A stretch of 64,000 nt of DNA from the NCBI GenBank assembly GCA_021292165.1, contig CM037877.1, positions 5,881,980 to 5,945,979 on the forward strand, written 5' to 3'. The notes beneath the pieces are model-generated. The model ran no database searches. It had not been told where the DNA came from and was given only the letters and a program-made list of their open reading frames with translations. This document shows, in pieces, positions 38,433 through 51,358 of the stretch (position 1 is its first letter; the number at the start of each line of letters is the position of its first letter). The DNA comes from Shinisaurus crocodilurus (taxonomy: Eukaryota; Chordata; Lepidosauria; Squamata; Shinisauridae). A program made the translations under genes and the position numbers.

Positions 38433-38570
38433 CAGCCTTCCCCAACCTGGAGCCCTCCAGCTGTGTTGGATGGCAACTCCTTCTCATTCCCAGCCAGCAT
38501 GGCTGTTGGCTGGGCGTGATGGGGGTTGCAGTCCAAGCACATCTGCAGGGCCGCAGGTTGGGGAAGGCCG
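38433..38570. mobile_element. hAT-like MITE, CAGCCTTCCCCAACC family
   Basis: Terminal CAGCCTTCCCCAACCTGG and GGTTGGGGAAGGCCG with inverted GGCAACTCC / GGGGTTGCAG arms. No clean target duplication is seen. Confidence 0.75.
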
Positions 38571-38614
38571 GATTCTGGGCTGCAGATCCATCATTCAGCA
38601 ACCTGCAGGCCACA

Positions 38615-38757
38615 TGCTGAAGCTAAGCAGGTATGAGCCGGGTCAGTGCTTGGATGGGCGACTGCCTGGGCTGCCCACATCTGTTCTGCATTGAGCATTG
38701 AGTTGGACTCGATGGCCTTATAGGCTCCTTCCAACTCTACTATTCTATGATTCTATG
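38615..38757 (+). mobile_element. 5S rRNA-derived SINE, diverged copy 3
   Basis: GAAGCTAAGCAGGTATGAGC and CAGTGCTTGGATGGGCGAC (5S-like), then GGACTCGATGGCC and an ATTCTATGATTCTATG tail. Confidence 0.75.
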
Positions 38758-39186
38758 GTGTTTCCTAGCAGGCAAAGCTACTGGCTTCCTCCCCTCGCTC
38801 TGCTCTTTTTCGGCTCGTGTGTCCACCCCCCTAAGCGCTTTGCACAGAGAGCTTCTGCTAAAGGGCTTGTTAGCATCGCCCCGTATCTAGCACAATTTGC
38901 CCCTTAGTGTTTTGGGAGTGTTAAAAAGGCATGGTAAAAGAAAATGCAGCAGTCAGGGAGCAGAACCCTGTTTCTAGGAATGAGATCGGATTGCCCAAGC
39001 TGCGCTCCTCCGCTGGGAGACCCCAGAGGCCATGGGCCATAGGCTCCGAGTGAAGCCGGCAGCTTCTCCTTGTCTCGGCCAGCCGCTTCTCTGCTTCTGA
39101 AGCCTTTGGCCCATCCCAGCAACCCCGTGGGCCTTCCTGCCCCACCGGGACTGCCTCTTGCCCACTCCTGCAGCTCTGCCCCTGCC

Positions 39187-39454
39187 AACTGTGACATCAC
39201 ACACGATGCAGAGGCTGGCTGCTGGGAGGGGCTGGGAGCCTCAAGGAAGCCACTCGCCAATTTTGCCCCAACGGCATGAACAGCCCCTCTCCCTTTCTCA
39301 CCACTCGCGGCAGCCAGAGGGGGAGGAGATTCCCAAACTAAATGCCGTTGAGGCCCAAGCCACTTCTGCCGATGAGGTGTGTCCCACCAGCTCTCCCTGT
39401 GACCAACACGGCGACTCTCAAGTTCTCTGAAGACTTGCCAGGGCCCAATTCAAG
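39187..39454 (+). promoter_or_regulatory. Putative promoter and 5'UTR of SPMIP6 first exon A
   Basis: AACTGTGACATCAC at 39187-39200 contains TGACATCA, one base from the palindromic CRE bound by CREM/CREB, and CREM-tau drives many spermatid genes. It lies 255 bp before the ATG of exon A. The same 14-mer occurs at almost the same distance before exon B. No TATA box is obvious. The start site is not determined. Confidence 0.5.
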
Positions 39455-39589
39455 ATGTTCCTCTTCGCTCACAAGACCAAAACGCCCATCAGCACTTATG
39501 CGGACTCCTTCAGGGCTCCGAATACCATGAAGAAGACCTTCGAGGACCCCCCCTTGGCCCTATGGAGCGAGAACAAGTTTGTAACACAG
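39455..39589 (+). CDS. SPMIP6: SPMIP6 first coding exon, copy A
   Basis: ATG at 39455 opens MFLFAHKTKTPISTYADSFR, followed by APNTMKKTFEDPPLALWSEN and KFVTQ. That is 45 codons ending exactly at donor GTAACA in phase 0. The second half (EDPPLALW..NKF) is the version closer to what I recall of the mammalian protein. The downstream acceptor at 54982 is also phase 0, so direct splicing would keep the frame. No second copy of exon 2 is visible between this exon and copy B. It is either a distal alternative first exon of SPMIP6 or the surviving exon of a partial duplicate. Confidence 0.85.
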
Positions 39590-42500
39590 GTAACAGTCCC
39601 CGGGACGACGCCTCCGCACCAGGTGTAGGTAGCAAGGACTCCCGAGGTGCAGGCGGGATGCAGGGCGGAGGGTAGAACAACGTAAGAATTGTTCTGCAGG
39701 ATCAGCGCACGTGTCCACCTAGTTCCACATTCTGCCCAACCATGACCATCCAGGTGCCCCTGAGCCGGTTGCGATGATGGGGATCATAGAATCATAGAAT
39801 CATAGAATCATAGAAAAGTAGAGTTGGAAGGGGCCTACAAGGCCATCGAGTCCAACCCCCTGCTCAATGCAGGAATCTAGGTCAAAGCATCTCTGACAGA
39901 TGTCTGTCCAGCTGCACCTTGAATGCCTCCAGAGTGGGAGAGCCCACGACCTCCCTAGGTAGTTGATTCCATTGTCTTATTGCTCTGACAGTCAGGAAAT
40001 TTTTCCTGATGTTTAGGTGGAATCTAGGTTCCTCTAACTTGAGCCCATTATTCCGTGTCCTGCAAACTGGGATGATCGAGAAGAGATCTTTGCCCTCCTC
40101 TGTGTGACATCCCTTCAAATACTGGAAGAGTGCGATCATATCTCCCCTCAGTCTCCTCTTCTGAAGGCTAAACATGCCCAGTTCTTTCAGTCTCTCCTCA
40201 AGCCTTCCCCAACTTGTGTCCTCCAGATGCGTTGGACTTCAACTCCCATCATCCCCACCCAGCACGGTCAATAGCCATGCTGGAGATGGCCGGTACCGTT
40301 AAACCCTGCCTCTGAACTTCTGAACCCACCTTCCCCAACCTGGCGCCCTCCAGACATGTTAGATGGCTACTCCCAGCATTCCAGACCATTGCCCATGCTG
40401 GCTGGGGGATGCTGGGAGTTGTAGGCCAGCGCATCTGGAGGGCACCAGGCTGGAGAAGGCTGCCGTAGTGTCTCAGGCAGGCAGGAGGCCTTTTCCAGCT
40501 CAGATGCTGGGAATTGAACCTGGGATCGTGTTGATTTCTTAAGACTCCTTTCTCAAAAGAGACTCAGGGTGGCTAACAGTAAAACTAAAACATACAAAAT
40601 TTAAAACAGCTAAAATAATTATCCACAATATACAACCACCCCTTAAAACGACAAAACCATAAAACGACAAAACATCAGTGACAACCATAAACAATTCAAC
40701 TGAAGCATTAAATGGAGGAAAGTCTTAATGTAGCGCTGAAAAGAAGGTGCCAGGAGGGCCCCGCTGGGGAGAGCTTTCCAAAATTGGGGGACTACCACCA
40801 AGAAGGCCCTCTCTCTCGTCACCATCCTCCAAACCTCCCTCGGAGGAGGCACCTGGAGGAGGGCCTCGGATGTTGGTTGCCGTGTACATGTAGGTTCATA
40901 CCGGGAGAGGTGCTCCGTCGGGGATTGTAGTCCCAAGCCACATGAGGCTTTATAACCAGCAGCTTGAACTGGGCTCAGAATCAGAAATATACAGGCAATC
41001 AGTCCAAGCAGGCCGGAATTGGTGCTGTTTGCTCAGACCTCCTGCTCCCACATTTTGCAAAAGCTGCAGCTTCAAAGGCAGCCCCGTGTGCAGCACACTC
41101 GTAGTAATGTAACCAGGAGGTTACCAGAGCAGAGATGACTGAAGCCAGGCTATCCCTGTCCAGATAGGGGGGGCACAGCTGGGCCCCCAGACAAAGCTGG
41201 TAGAAGCCTCTCTGCACCACCGAGGGCCCCCTGAGCATCGGGTGACAGTCATGGCTCCAGGAGAACCCGCAAGCTACGAGGTGTGCGTGCGCGGCCCCAT
41301 CCAGAGCGGGCGGAACACCATTCGTTCTGCCGCTGAGCTACGGCTCTTCCTCGTGACCCAGACAAGGCATCAGGGGAGCCGTGCTGGGTCAGACCCAGGG
41401 CCCATCTAGTCCAGCATTCCGTTCCCCAGTGGCCCACCAGTGGCCCCAGTGGGAAGCCCACAAGCACGACATGAGCGCAGTAGCACCCTCCTGCCCATGT
41501 TCCCTGGTCCCAAGGAGCTTACAATATAAAACAGACGGAGGGGGAGGGGGGGAGGGGAGAGAAGGGGGTGGGGCAGGAGGATTGTGGGCCGACGCTGTAT
41601 AACGCGGACTGAAAGCGTGGTTAGAGTTGGCAAGGAGGATGAAAGGGGTCAGCCGAGGGCCGTGCGGAAAAGGTGGGCTTTGAGGAGGGATCTGAAGACA
41701 GGGAAGATGCATCCTTTTGTGAATGAATGGACTTGTGAGGAGTCTATGAATTTGTCCCGGGCTCCAGGTCACGGTGGGACCCAAACCCGACCGAAGCGAT
41801 AAGTAAAATATCCGTCATTGGCCCGGTTGGCATGGAGTCGAACAGCAGCCCAGGAACTGGCAGGCAAGCGTTTGGATCCGTTCGCCCTGCTTCCATAGGA
41901 ATCCCACTGGCCACAGCAAGAATGGGAAGGAGGGGAGGGGGGAAGCAGGGTCCCGGTGTGTGTGTGGGGGGGCTTCGGTTTGTCCTTGTGAAAGCAGCGC
42001 CCTCTGCTGCGTAGCATGTGTATAGGCAATACCCCCCCCCCCAAAGGCAGCCGCGTGGGCCGTCAGAAAAGATGCCTAAATCCACATAGTGTAATGTAAT
42101 ACCTTTATGAGATCACATATTCTCTCAGATCTCTTCATCAGGCAAGATGTTCCAGAAAGCAGGTTGGCAGGCGGAGGGGGAGGGGGGTATATGAAGGAGT
42201 GGGGGGGGGGAAGGCTGGCCAGGTGTCGTGGTCAAGAGATGTCTGCATAGTCGAGCTCTTTAGATGATTTGGGAGAAGACTGTCTCCTCCGTGTCATCTT
42301 AAGGCTGCCTGCGCAAGCATCCTGACCACAACAAACACCTGGTCAGCCTTTCCCCCCCCCCTTCATATTCCCCCCTCCCCCTGCCAACCCGCTTTTTGGA
42401 GCATCTGGCCTGATGAAGAGATCTGGAGAACTCAAAAGCTTGCGCATGTATCAGTTGGCCTAATAATGGTGTTACACAATGTGAATAGGTAGCTAATCAG

Positions 42501-45500
42501 TGAGGCACAGGCAATTTAGAAAAGTGGTTGTGCTGCCAGGGCCATGCCCCTAGGCATGTTTCTCAGGCCTGCCCCCTCCGCTCAAAAAAAACAAAACAAG
42601 ACTCTAAAGGCGCTCCTGTTTGGGGCTTTGCATACCTCCCATCATGCAACAGGTGCTCCCTGCATTTAGCACTGGGGTGTGATGCAAGATGCGCACTTCG
42701 ACCAAGCGCCTTGGCAAGGACTGAGCTTGCTGTTGCTGGGGGGGAAAGGGAGGCTGCGCTTGGATCGATCGGATCCCTGCCCCAAACCCAGCTTTTCCAT
42801 GAAGCCTTTGGCACGACCACCAACCAAGCCCCCTTCACCTCACTGCGAATTGAAGTCTCAGTATTTGTGACGGAAACACAAGCTTGCTCTTCCTCTGCCC
42901 CCACTGGGCCAAATGTTTACACCCAGGGGAACCTGAAACGGTGCCTGCAAAGTTCTCCACTCCTTGCCCCCTTCAAAAAATTATTTTTTTAATAAAGAAC
43001 GTGAAAAAACGTTAGGGCACCACCAGGGTCTCTTTCCTACCTGTCACTGATCAGCTGTTCAGGGGCCAGGAAGAGAAGGAGAAAGTTGACCCAATCTTCT
43101 TCCATCCAGACAGAGCCTTCCCCTCTGCTCTCGCTCTTCCCCGTCCGTAGTCCCTGGCCGCCTTCCTTGCCTTCCCAGCCCCTCGCCTGGCTCTTTCTCT
43201 CCCACCCAGTGGATGCTGCCTGCGCAAGCATCCTGACCACAACAAACACCTGGTCAGCCTTCCCCCCCCTTCATATCTCCCCCTCCCCCTGCCAACCCGC
43301 TTTTTGGAGCATCTGGCCTGATGAAGAGATCTGGAGAACTCAAAAGCTTGTGCATGTATCAGTTGGCCTAATAATGGTATTATACAATGTGAATAGGTAG
43401 CTAATCAGTGAGGCACAGGCAATTTAGAGAAGTGGTTGTGCTGCCAGGGCCATGCCCCCCCCCCAGGCATGTTTCTCAGGCCTGCCCCCTCCGCTCAAAA
43501 AAAACAAAACAAGACTCTAAAGGCGCTCCTGTTTGGGGCTTTGCATATCTCCCATCATGCAACAGGTGCTCCCTGCATTTAGCACTGGGGTGATGCAAGA
43601 TGCGCACTTCGACCAAGCGCCTTGGCAAGGACTGATGAAGCAAGATGAAGGGGCACCCACCCCTTCATCTTGCTGTTTCTCTCCACTCTCAGCCTCCAGC
43701 CTCGCTCTTTCTCTCCCCCAACCTCTTTATCTCATTGTGTGAAGGAGCGCGGCTAGTTTGGCAGCTCAGAGTCAAGTTGGAAGGACTTTTTTTGTTTTTT
43801 GAGTACTCATTTTCCTTTGATCGCAGGGCCTCAGGGAGTTTCTTCGAGTCTCATCAAGATTCGAATTTTCCGCTTTGTTCGAGAAGGGTCAATTTAAAGT
43901 CTCACAGCCCATCTCGCGGGGGGGTCAACTTTCACTTGCTTATGAAAATAAAGGGAAAAAACCAGCCAAAAACAGTGAGGTGAAACTGAAATGATCTGAA
44001 AGGCCACCTGGTGGATAATAGCTGTAACACAGAAAAAAACGGAACAGGGAAAATACCCTTCGAACGCAGCTTGCTTCCTAATTTATTTATTACATTTATA
44101 CCCCGTCTTTTTTCCTACAAGGAACTCAAGGCGGCTTACATAATCCTCCTCCTCCTCTCCATTTTATCCTCACAACAACCCTGTGAGGTAGGTTAGGCTG
44201 AGAGGCAGTGACTGGCCCAAAGTCACCCAGTGAGTTTCATGGCCGAGCGGGGGGATTGCGCAGAACCAGGAGCTTTTTGAGCGAGGGAAATTAACCCTTG
44301 TGAATGAGCTCCCGCTTGCGATCCCTGGGTCAATTCAGGTCACGAACACCGAATTGAGGCGCTGAGTCAAAGCGAAACTAGGGTTCAGGCAGAAGTGAAA
44401 GTAGGTCTTTATTGGCAGTAGTAAATACGGATTGAAAAGGGAGATAAGGGAGTAAAATTGACTAAGGGAAAGTAAAGCTTATTACACACAATCAGAACTA
44501 TAAAACAATAAAGAATCTAATCTATTCTCAGCTAACACCGAAGAATCTAACCTAGTCTAATACTAGCAACTGAATGAACTCATGGTACTTTACCCAGGCG
44601 CTCGGCTTGGGGGTTGAATGTCCGGGCTGGCCTGAGCTGATGACTCGCTCCGTGCTTCCTGGCTCCCAACAACCCCTAGATGCCTCGGCAGCTTCTTTTA
44701 CCCCCTTGTTCGCCCCCCCCGATTCTCCGACCCCTCCCTCTGCTGACAGGACAAACCGGTCTGGCCAGGCGGGAAGGGTGCTGAGGTTTTGGAGCCACCT
44801 TGTCCATGGCCCCTCAAGGGTGCTCTGGAGGCGATTGAGGGGGTACTTGGCAGCCCATTGAGGGTGCTTGGTGAAGACCATCTGAATGCAAATGTGTGTC
44901 TCGGACTGAGCTCTCCTGCCCTGGGCAGAGATTATGCAGGTGGAATGTGAGGCAAAGTGTGTGTTCCCTCAGGCTTTCTCTCCACACATCGTTTCTCCCC
45001 TCTAGCCTCGCTCTTTCTCTCCCCTCTACCCCTTTGCCATGCTATTTCCCACTCCCTCCCAGCCCGCCTCGCTCTTTCTCTTCCCCCCACACCACCTCTT
45101 TTGACCAGCCAGGCCAAACGACAGCCAGCATGTGACTAGCCACATCATCCCTGGGAACCATTTTGTGGTGGCTCCCACAGCAGTTTCTCAAGTTCCCAAA
45201 TGTGCCCATGGGCCCAACAAGGTTGGGGACCCCTGGTTTAGATTGTAATCTTCTCTGGGCAGGAACCTGTGATCTTCTACTTTGTGAAGTGCCACGCACG
45301 TTAATGGTGCGGAATAGTTATGGCCGTAGAAGTTGTCGACACTGGAATGGCCGTATGTGTCGATGGATGGGCGCACTCCGGCCGAATTTCCACTACTGGG
45401 GTTTTTGAAAGGCCCCAGGGGTGAGTCACTGTTCCCCCAACGACCTGCTCGACTTCTCAAAGGCAAAGAAGAATGCCTCAATGAGAAGGGTTAGAGCAGC

Positions 45501-47951
45501 CTTTCCCCAACTGGGTGCCCGTCAGGTGTTTGGGACTACAACTCACAACATTCCTGACCATTGGCCATGCTGGCTGGGACTGATGGGAGTTGTATTCCAA
45601 GACATCTGGGGCAGTACCAGGCTAGGGAAGGCCAAAGTAGGGGCTGCTTCCCTCTGCTCTTTCAGCTGCTGTCTGTAGCTCCCTTTTCTCTTTCCTGATG
45701 GGTCTACAGGCCACCTTGATCTACCATGCCTTGATTGACCATGCCGTAGTCCTTGATCTACCATGCCTTGATCGACCAGGCTGTAGTTCTTGATCAACCG
45801 TGCCGTAGTCCTTGATCTACTATGCCTTGATCTACCATGCCATGGTCCTTGATCTACCATGCTGTAGGCAGGCCCCAGAAACCTTGATCGACCATGCTGT
45901 AGTCCTTGATCTACCATGCTGTAGTTCTTGATCAACCATGCTGTAGTCCTTGACTGACCATGCCGTAGTCCTTGACTGACCATGCCATAGTCCTTGATTG
46001 ACCATGCCTTGATCTACCATGCTGTAGTCCTTGATTGACCATGCCGTAGTCCTTGATCGACCATGCCTTGATCTACCATGCCATGGTCCTTGATCTACCA
46101 GGCCTTGATGGACCATGCCATCACAACAAACCTATATAAGGTAGATTAGGCTAAGAGGGGGAGTGACTTGTATAAAGACACCCAGTAAACCTTAATGTTT
46201 GCTTAAGATACATGAATTTGTGTTCATTTATTTGTTAAATGTATATGTTGCTTGTCTATGTATAATAAAGGTTCCCAGGGTAGTTCAGATAAAAACAGCA
46301 AAATAACTTGAAGCATAATTCAACCGCAAAAGATTGCACAGAGATATAAGAAAACAAATGCAGCCATAAAATTCAGCAAAAGAAATACTGTTGCCCTATC
46401 CATCGTTTATTTGCGGAATGTATATGTGGCCCATGTGGAAGTACAGCCCATTTTGAAGGGAGGTTGCTGGGAGGGGGGGGGGTTGGTAAGCATGGAAATA
46501 ATCCTAGGTAGGTTTTGGAACCCCCACATGTCTAGGCCATTTGAACATGGTGCTTATATGTCAGAACATCAAGAATTGGTTTGCTTCTGGAAGATTTTCT
46601 ATTTTTAGAACTTGGTCATGATCCAGGCATGGAGTAAAGCAGCCTTCCCCAGCTGGTGCCCTGTAGAGGTGTTGCACTACATTCCCAGCATGCCTACAGC
46701 TCCCATGCTGGCTGGGGCATGCTGGGAGTTGTAGCCCAACACCTCTGGAGGACACTTAAGGTTGGGGAAGGCTGGAGTGAAGCATCCCCGAGCCCAATTT
46801 GACAATCCAGGCTCTAAACCAGTGTTCTCCAACCTTGGGTCCCCAGATGTTTTTGGCCTACAACTCCCAGCATGCCCCAGCCAGCTACGCTGGCTGGGGC
46901 ATGCTGGGAGTTGTAGGCCAAAAAACATCTGGGGACCCAAGGTTGGAGAACACTGCTCTAAACAGTGGTACTGTGAATGAGGCCTGCAACGGAAGCACTT
47001 CCCGTGCTGCCTTCAGAGCCTTGAACTGGAAATGGTGGTAATTTGGCTGTCTGGTTGTAGGGGGCTGCCTCTGAGTTTTACTCAGATGTTCTGGATCTGT
47101 GAGCTGGATTGTGGCGCTGCACATTCCTAATACCAGTTCTGTTTGCCAACATCCACTGGAAGAGAGATTTTACTCATTATAAGCTTTGCATCTGTCTCTC
47201 TTCTTTTTAATCATTTAGTCATCTAATCATTTATTGATCCTTTACCTATTTTATCCTACCCCTTACCTCAATCCGATTTTATCAAATTTTATTTTTTTTT
47301 ATGTACTGTAGTTTTGATATGGACAAATGGACTAATCAATAAATAATATCTATCTATCATCTATCTATCTATCTATCTATCATCTATCTATCTATCACTG
47401 GAAGAGAGAGCTTCACCACGTAGCATCTGGTTGTGCGACTTGGCCCTCAGTCAAATGCCTTTCTCCCAGCCTTGCCCCTTCTGATCCTGCTGGTGGCAAA
47501 CATCTCCTTATCTTCATCCACAGGTGGCCACACAAACAGACAAAACGGATGTGCTTTTATTAGAATTCCCTTGTTTTAGTTCAGCAATTTGTCAGAGGTC
47601 ATTCGTGTGCTGCAGTTGGCTGAATCAGTGGGAAGGCAGCAAACACAGCCTTGGGTGTCCGCAGGAATTTTTCCAGTGGGTGGAGAGGAAAGCTGCACAG
47701 CAGTTTGCCATCCGCATGCAAAGTGCGCCCCCCACAACAGCACACCTGTGCACTTTCTTTGTGTGTGCTCTTTGTTGCTGAGCGTCACGTTCCATGACAT
47801 TTCGAAGCCTACGCAGAGTAGTAGAAGATCCTGGGAATTGAGCAGCACCAGGGACGTAGACTTCTCAATTTCCCGGGGTGGGGTGGGGTGGCATGGGGCC
47901 CCTGTTCTCCCCCTTCTCTTCCCCCCTCTTTCCTACACACCTTCTTCCACC

Positions 47952-48014
<63 letters not shown>

Positions 48015-51000
48015 CCTGGAGGTAATTTAGATTGCCCCCCCAACACGTAACAGCTGGTTGCCTGGAGGGGGATTTGCCAATTCTGGGAAATCCCTGGGGG
48101 GGGCTTGAGCCCCCCCCCCGTAGTTTATGCCCCTGAACAGCACTGATGCAGAAGAGTGTTATACAGTAATACCTTGGATTGCAAGTAACTTGGTTTGAGA
48201 GCATTTTGCAAGACAAGCAAATTTTTAAATATTGATTTAAATTTTTTTTGGACTTGATATACAAGCGACGTCTTGCAATACAAGTACTGTAGTACGGCTT
48301 AAATTAAAAATCTCTGTACAAATTTTTTGGGGGGGATTTTGTTTTGATATAAGAGTGTTTTGGATTACAAGCACGTTTCCGGAACCAATTATGCTCTCAA
48401 TCCAAGGCATGACTGTATTCAAGAAGCGTCATGAACTCCAACAAAACTTTATTTGGAGTGAAGGATAAAAAAACCACTCACACACCTGGGAACCCCTAGG
48501 CTCAGCCCAGGCCATGTGCTTCAGGAGGCATCGCATATGCACTGCTCTGCATACATGTGCACTCTGGCACCACCATTGCTGCATTCAGGGCCGGTGCTAC
48601 CATTAGGCCAGTGCTTCTCAATTATTTTCTGTCATGCCCCCCCTAGGAAGAAGAAAACATTTCGCGCCCCCCCGCGCGACTGTAAATAGTATCATTTGTC
48701 TATAAAATTGTTATAAGTACACCTCTGCATAACACTGTATCCTTATTAACGTATAAGAGAATAAAAAAAGAAAGAAATGTGGATCAATTTACAACAAAGA
48801 ATAGCTTTATTAACTGTAGCAGAAAAGATTTAAAGGAGCACAGTGTTTGCCGAGGTAAAACGAGCCCCCCTTTACGGAGCCTTGCGCCCCCCCTGGGGGG
48901 CCCACCCCACTATTTGAGAAGCACTGCATTAGGCCAACTAGGCGGCTGCCTAGGGCGTAGGGCTAGAGGGGGCGCCAGGAGCATAGGGCTGGAGGGGACG
49001 GCTCAAGTGAGAAGGGGGCACGCTAAATATCTGATCTTGCCTAGGGCACCAAACTGCCTTGCACCGGCCCTGGCTGCATTGCAGCCTTTGTTTGAGCATG
49101 CAGCAAGGCAGTGCCTGGTGGAATATCGTGTTGGCGGGCAGAGCCGTGTGCGCTACACAGCCTGCCCGACACCTCCTTAGGTAGCTTGCGGTCTGTGCTG
49201 AAGGAAGATTCACCGGCCAGTCCGGTTGGCTTCTGTGGAACGGGATGGGGGTGGCATCCTCTTGCCTTTTGCCTCGGGTAGCGGGATGTCTTGGGCTGGC
49301 CTGGAAGCTGCTTTGCATGCAGAAGATCCCAGGGTCCAAGAGCAGGGCTGGTAAAAGACTCCCTGCCTGAGAGCTGCTTCCTGTCCAAGAGGCCCACGCG
49401 AGGCTAGAAGCCTCAACGGTCTGACTCAGTAGAGGGCAGCTTCCCAGGTCCAGCTCTGCTGCTCTAAACCCGCGTCCTGCAATTCTGCTGCTGCTGCTCC
49501 TTCAAATTTATGAACTCGGCGGATTAAGATGCACCCACTCAACGCGGTCCCTGGTGGGGGAAAACTGGAGCAGAAGGTGCCTTGCAGGCTTCCGGGAGGA
49601 TCTGGCCGGTCAGTGAAGACAGGATGCCAGAACAGATGGATGCTCGGTCTAATCTGGCAGGGCTGTTCTTATCTTACATCAGCCTTCTCCAACCTGGCGC
49701 CCTCCAGATGTGTTGGACTGCAACTCCCAGCATGCCCTTTGGGCATGCTGGGAGTTGTAGTCCAACACATCTGGAGGGCGCCAGGTTGGAGAAGGTTGTT
49801 GCATGTTGAAAACCCGGGAGGAAGACTCCCACATCCTAAAGCAGTGATGGCGAACCTTTTTGAGCCTGAGTGCCCAAACTGCAACACAAAACCAACTTAT
49901 TTATTTCAAAGTGCCAACACTGCAATTAAACCTGAATACCGAGGTTTTACTTTTAGGAAAACAACTCCTACAGCTGTCTGAACTAATTAACATCTTTTGT
50001 CTTGAAAGAAAAACACAATAACAGAGCTTTTAATGATACAGTTTTTTGTTGAAAAAAAAATCAACTCAAAAAATTATTATAGTACTACATTGTACACATA
50101 GCCTGAAGGGAATTTATACAAACTTTTTAAATAATTAGGCACATGTATTTTTGGATAAGGGATTCTCAACTTGTAATATGCCAGACTGAAATTGTATGGG
50201 GCAAGCTTTACTCTGGGTCCTTTCCCTGCTTCTACAGGTGTCGGATTAGTAAAAGTAAAAGTCAACCTGTACTAGGATGAGCAAGATAAACAAAAAACTA
50301 AACGTGCTTAACACATTTTAAACACTTTATGTCTTGGACTGCAAACACTGCATTAGGTAAAAGTTTGCATTGGGCATGCTTTTGCACAATTAATGTGATT
50401 TTTGCTCTTGCATGCATGCTGATAATTTGTCAAACCTTGGCTCATACTCCGTTAGTTTGAGAGCAACACATGCAGCACTCAGGTCAACTGTTAGGGCTTT
50501 ACATCCAAGCCATGCTCTGTGCATCATTCTTCAAAATCTTTTAAATGTGATAACAATAATGTAGAAAAGAATTCTGTCACAGGAATTCTAGAATAAAATC
50601 ATTCTGTTTCACACTGTGAGAAAGAACAAGGTCATTAGTGTTTTGCAGAAGGGGACGGTCTTTCCGCGATCTGGTGACCAATGGCTCGAGCGCCCACAGA
50701 GAGGTCCCTGCGTGCCAGCTGTGGCACCCGTGCCATAGGTTCGCCATCACTGTCCTAAAGTTTCTACCCTTTTGCACTGTCTCTGTGCGCCACGACCTGC
50801 TGGGCCCTTCCTTCCTCCTCATTTCCACCCCCTATTTTTGCTCACTTGTATTATGGCTCCCTTCCCTAACTGTGACATCACAGCTGATGCAAGCAGGGCT
50901 AGTGTCAGTCAGTCTGGAGGCTGTGAGTTTTTTTAGAGAGCCACTAACCCACGGCTGTAGTTTGTTACTCCAGTGCAAAGTTTCCCCCCCCCCTTTTAAT

Positions 51001-51309
51001 TTTCTTAACGTTCTTGTTGGCGGACTCTTTACCGTAACGTACAGAAGCCCCCTTTTGCCAGGCTACCCTAGAGTACAGTAGAGAATTTAGTTCAGGTCCC
51101 AGGCGGAATCTTCAGGGAAGAGCAACCTTTGGGAAGATGTTCATCTTTGCGCATAAGACAGACACGCCCATCAGCACCTACACAGACTCCTACCGAATTC
51201 CCGGCCTCACGAAAGAGAGCTATACGGAGCCCTCGCTCAGGTTAGGTGACATGACCTATGGTACCAGCAAGGTAAAGCTTTACAAGTAGATGTAGATAAA
51301 AGCCAAGGT

Positions 51310-51358
<49 letters not shown>

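Noticed and set aside
45715..46124. CRISPR-like repeat array
   Set aside because: The units are contiguous variants with no unique spacers, and the window is clearly from an animal genome.
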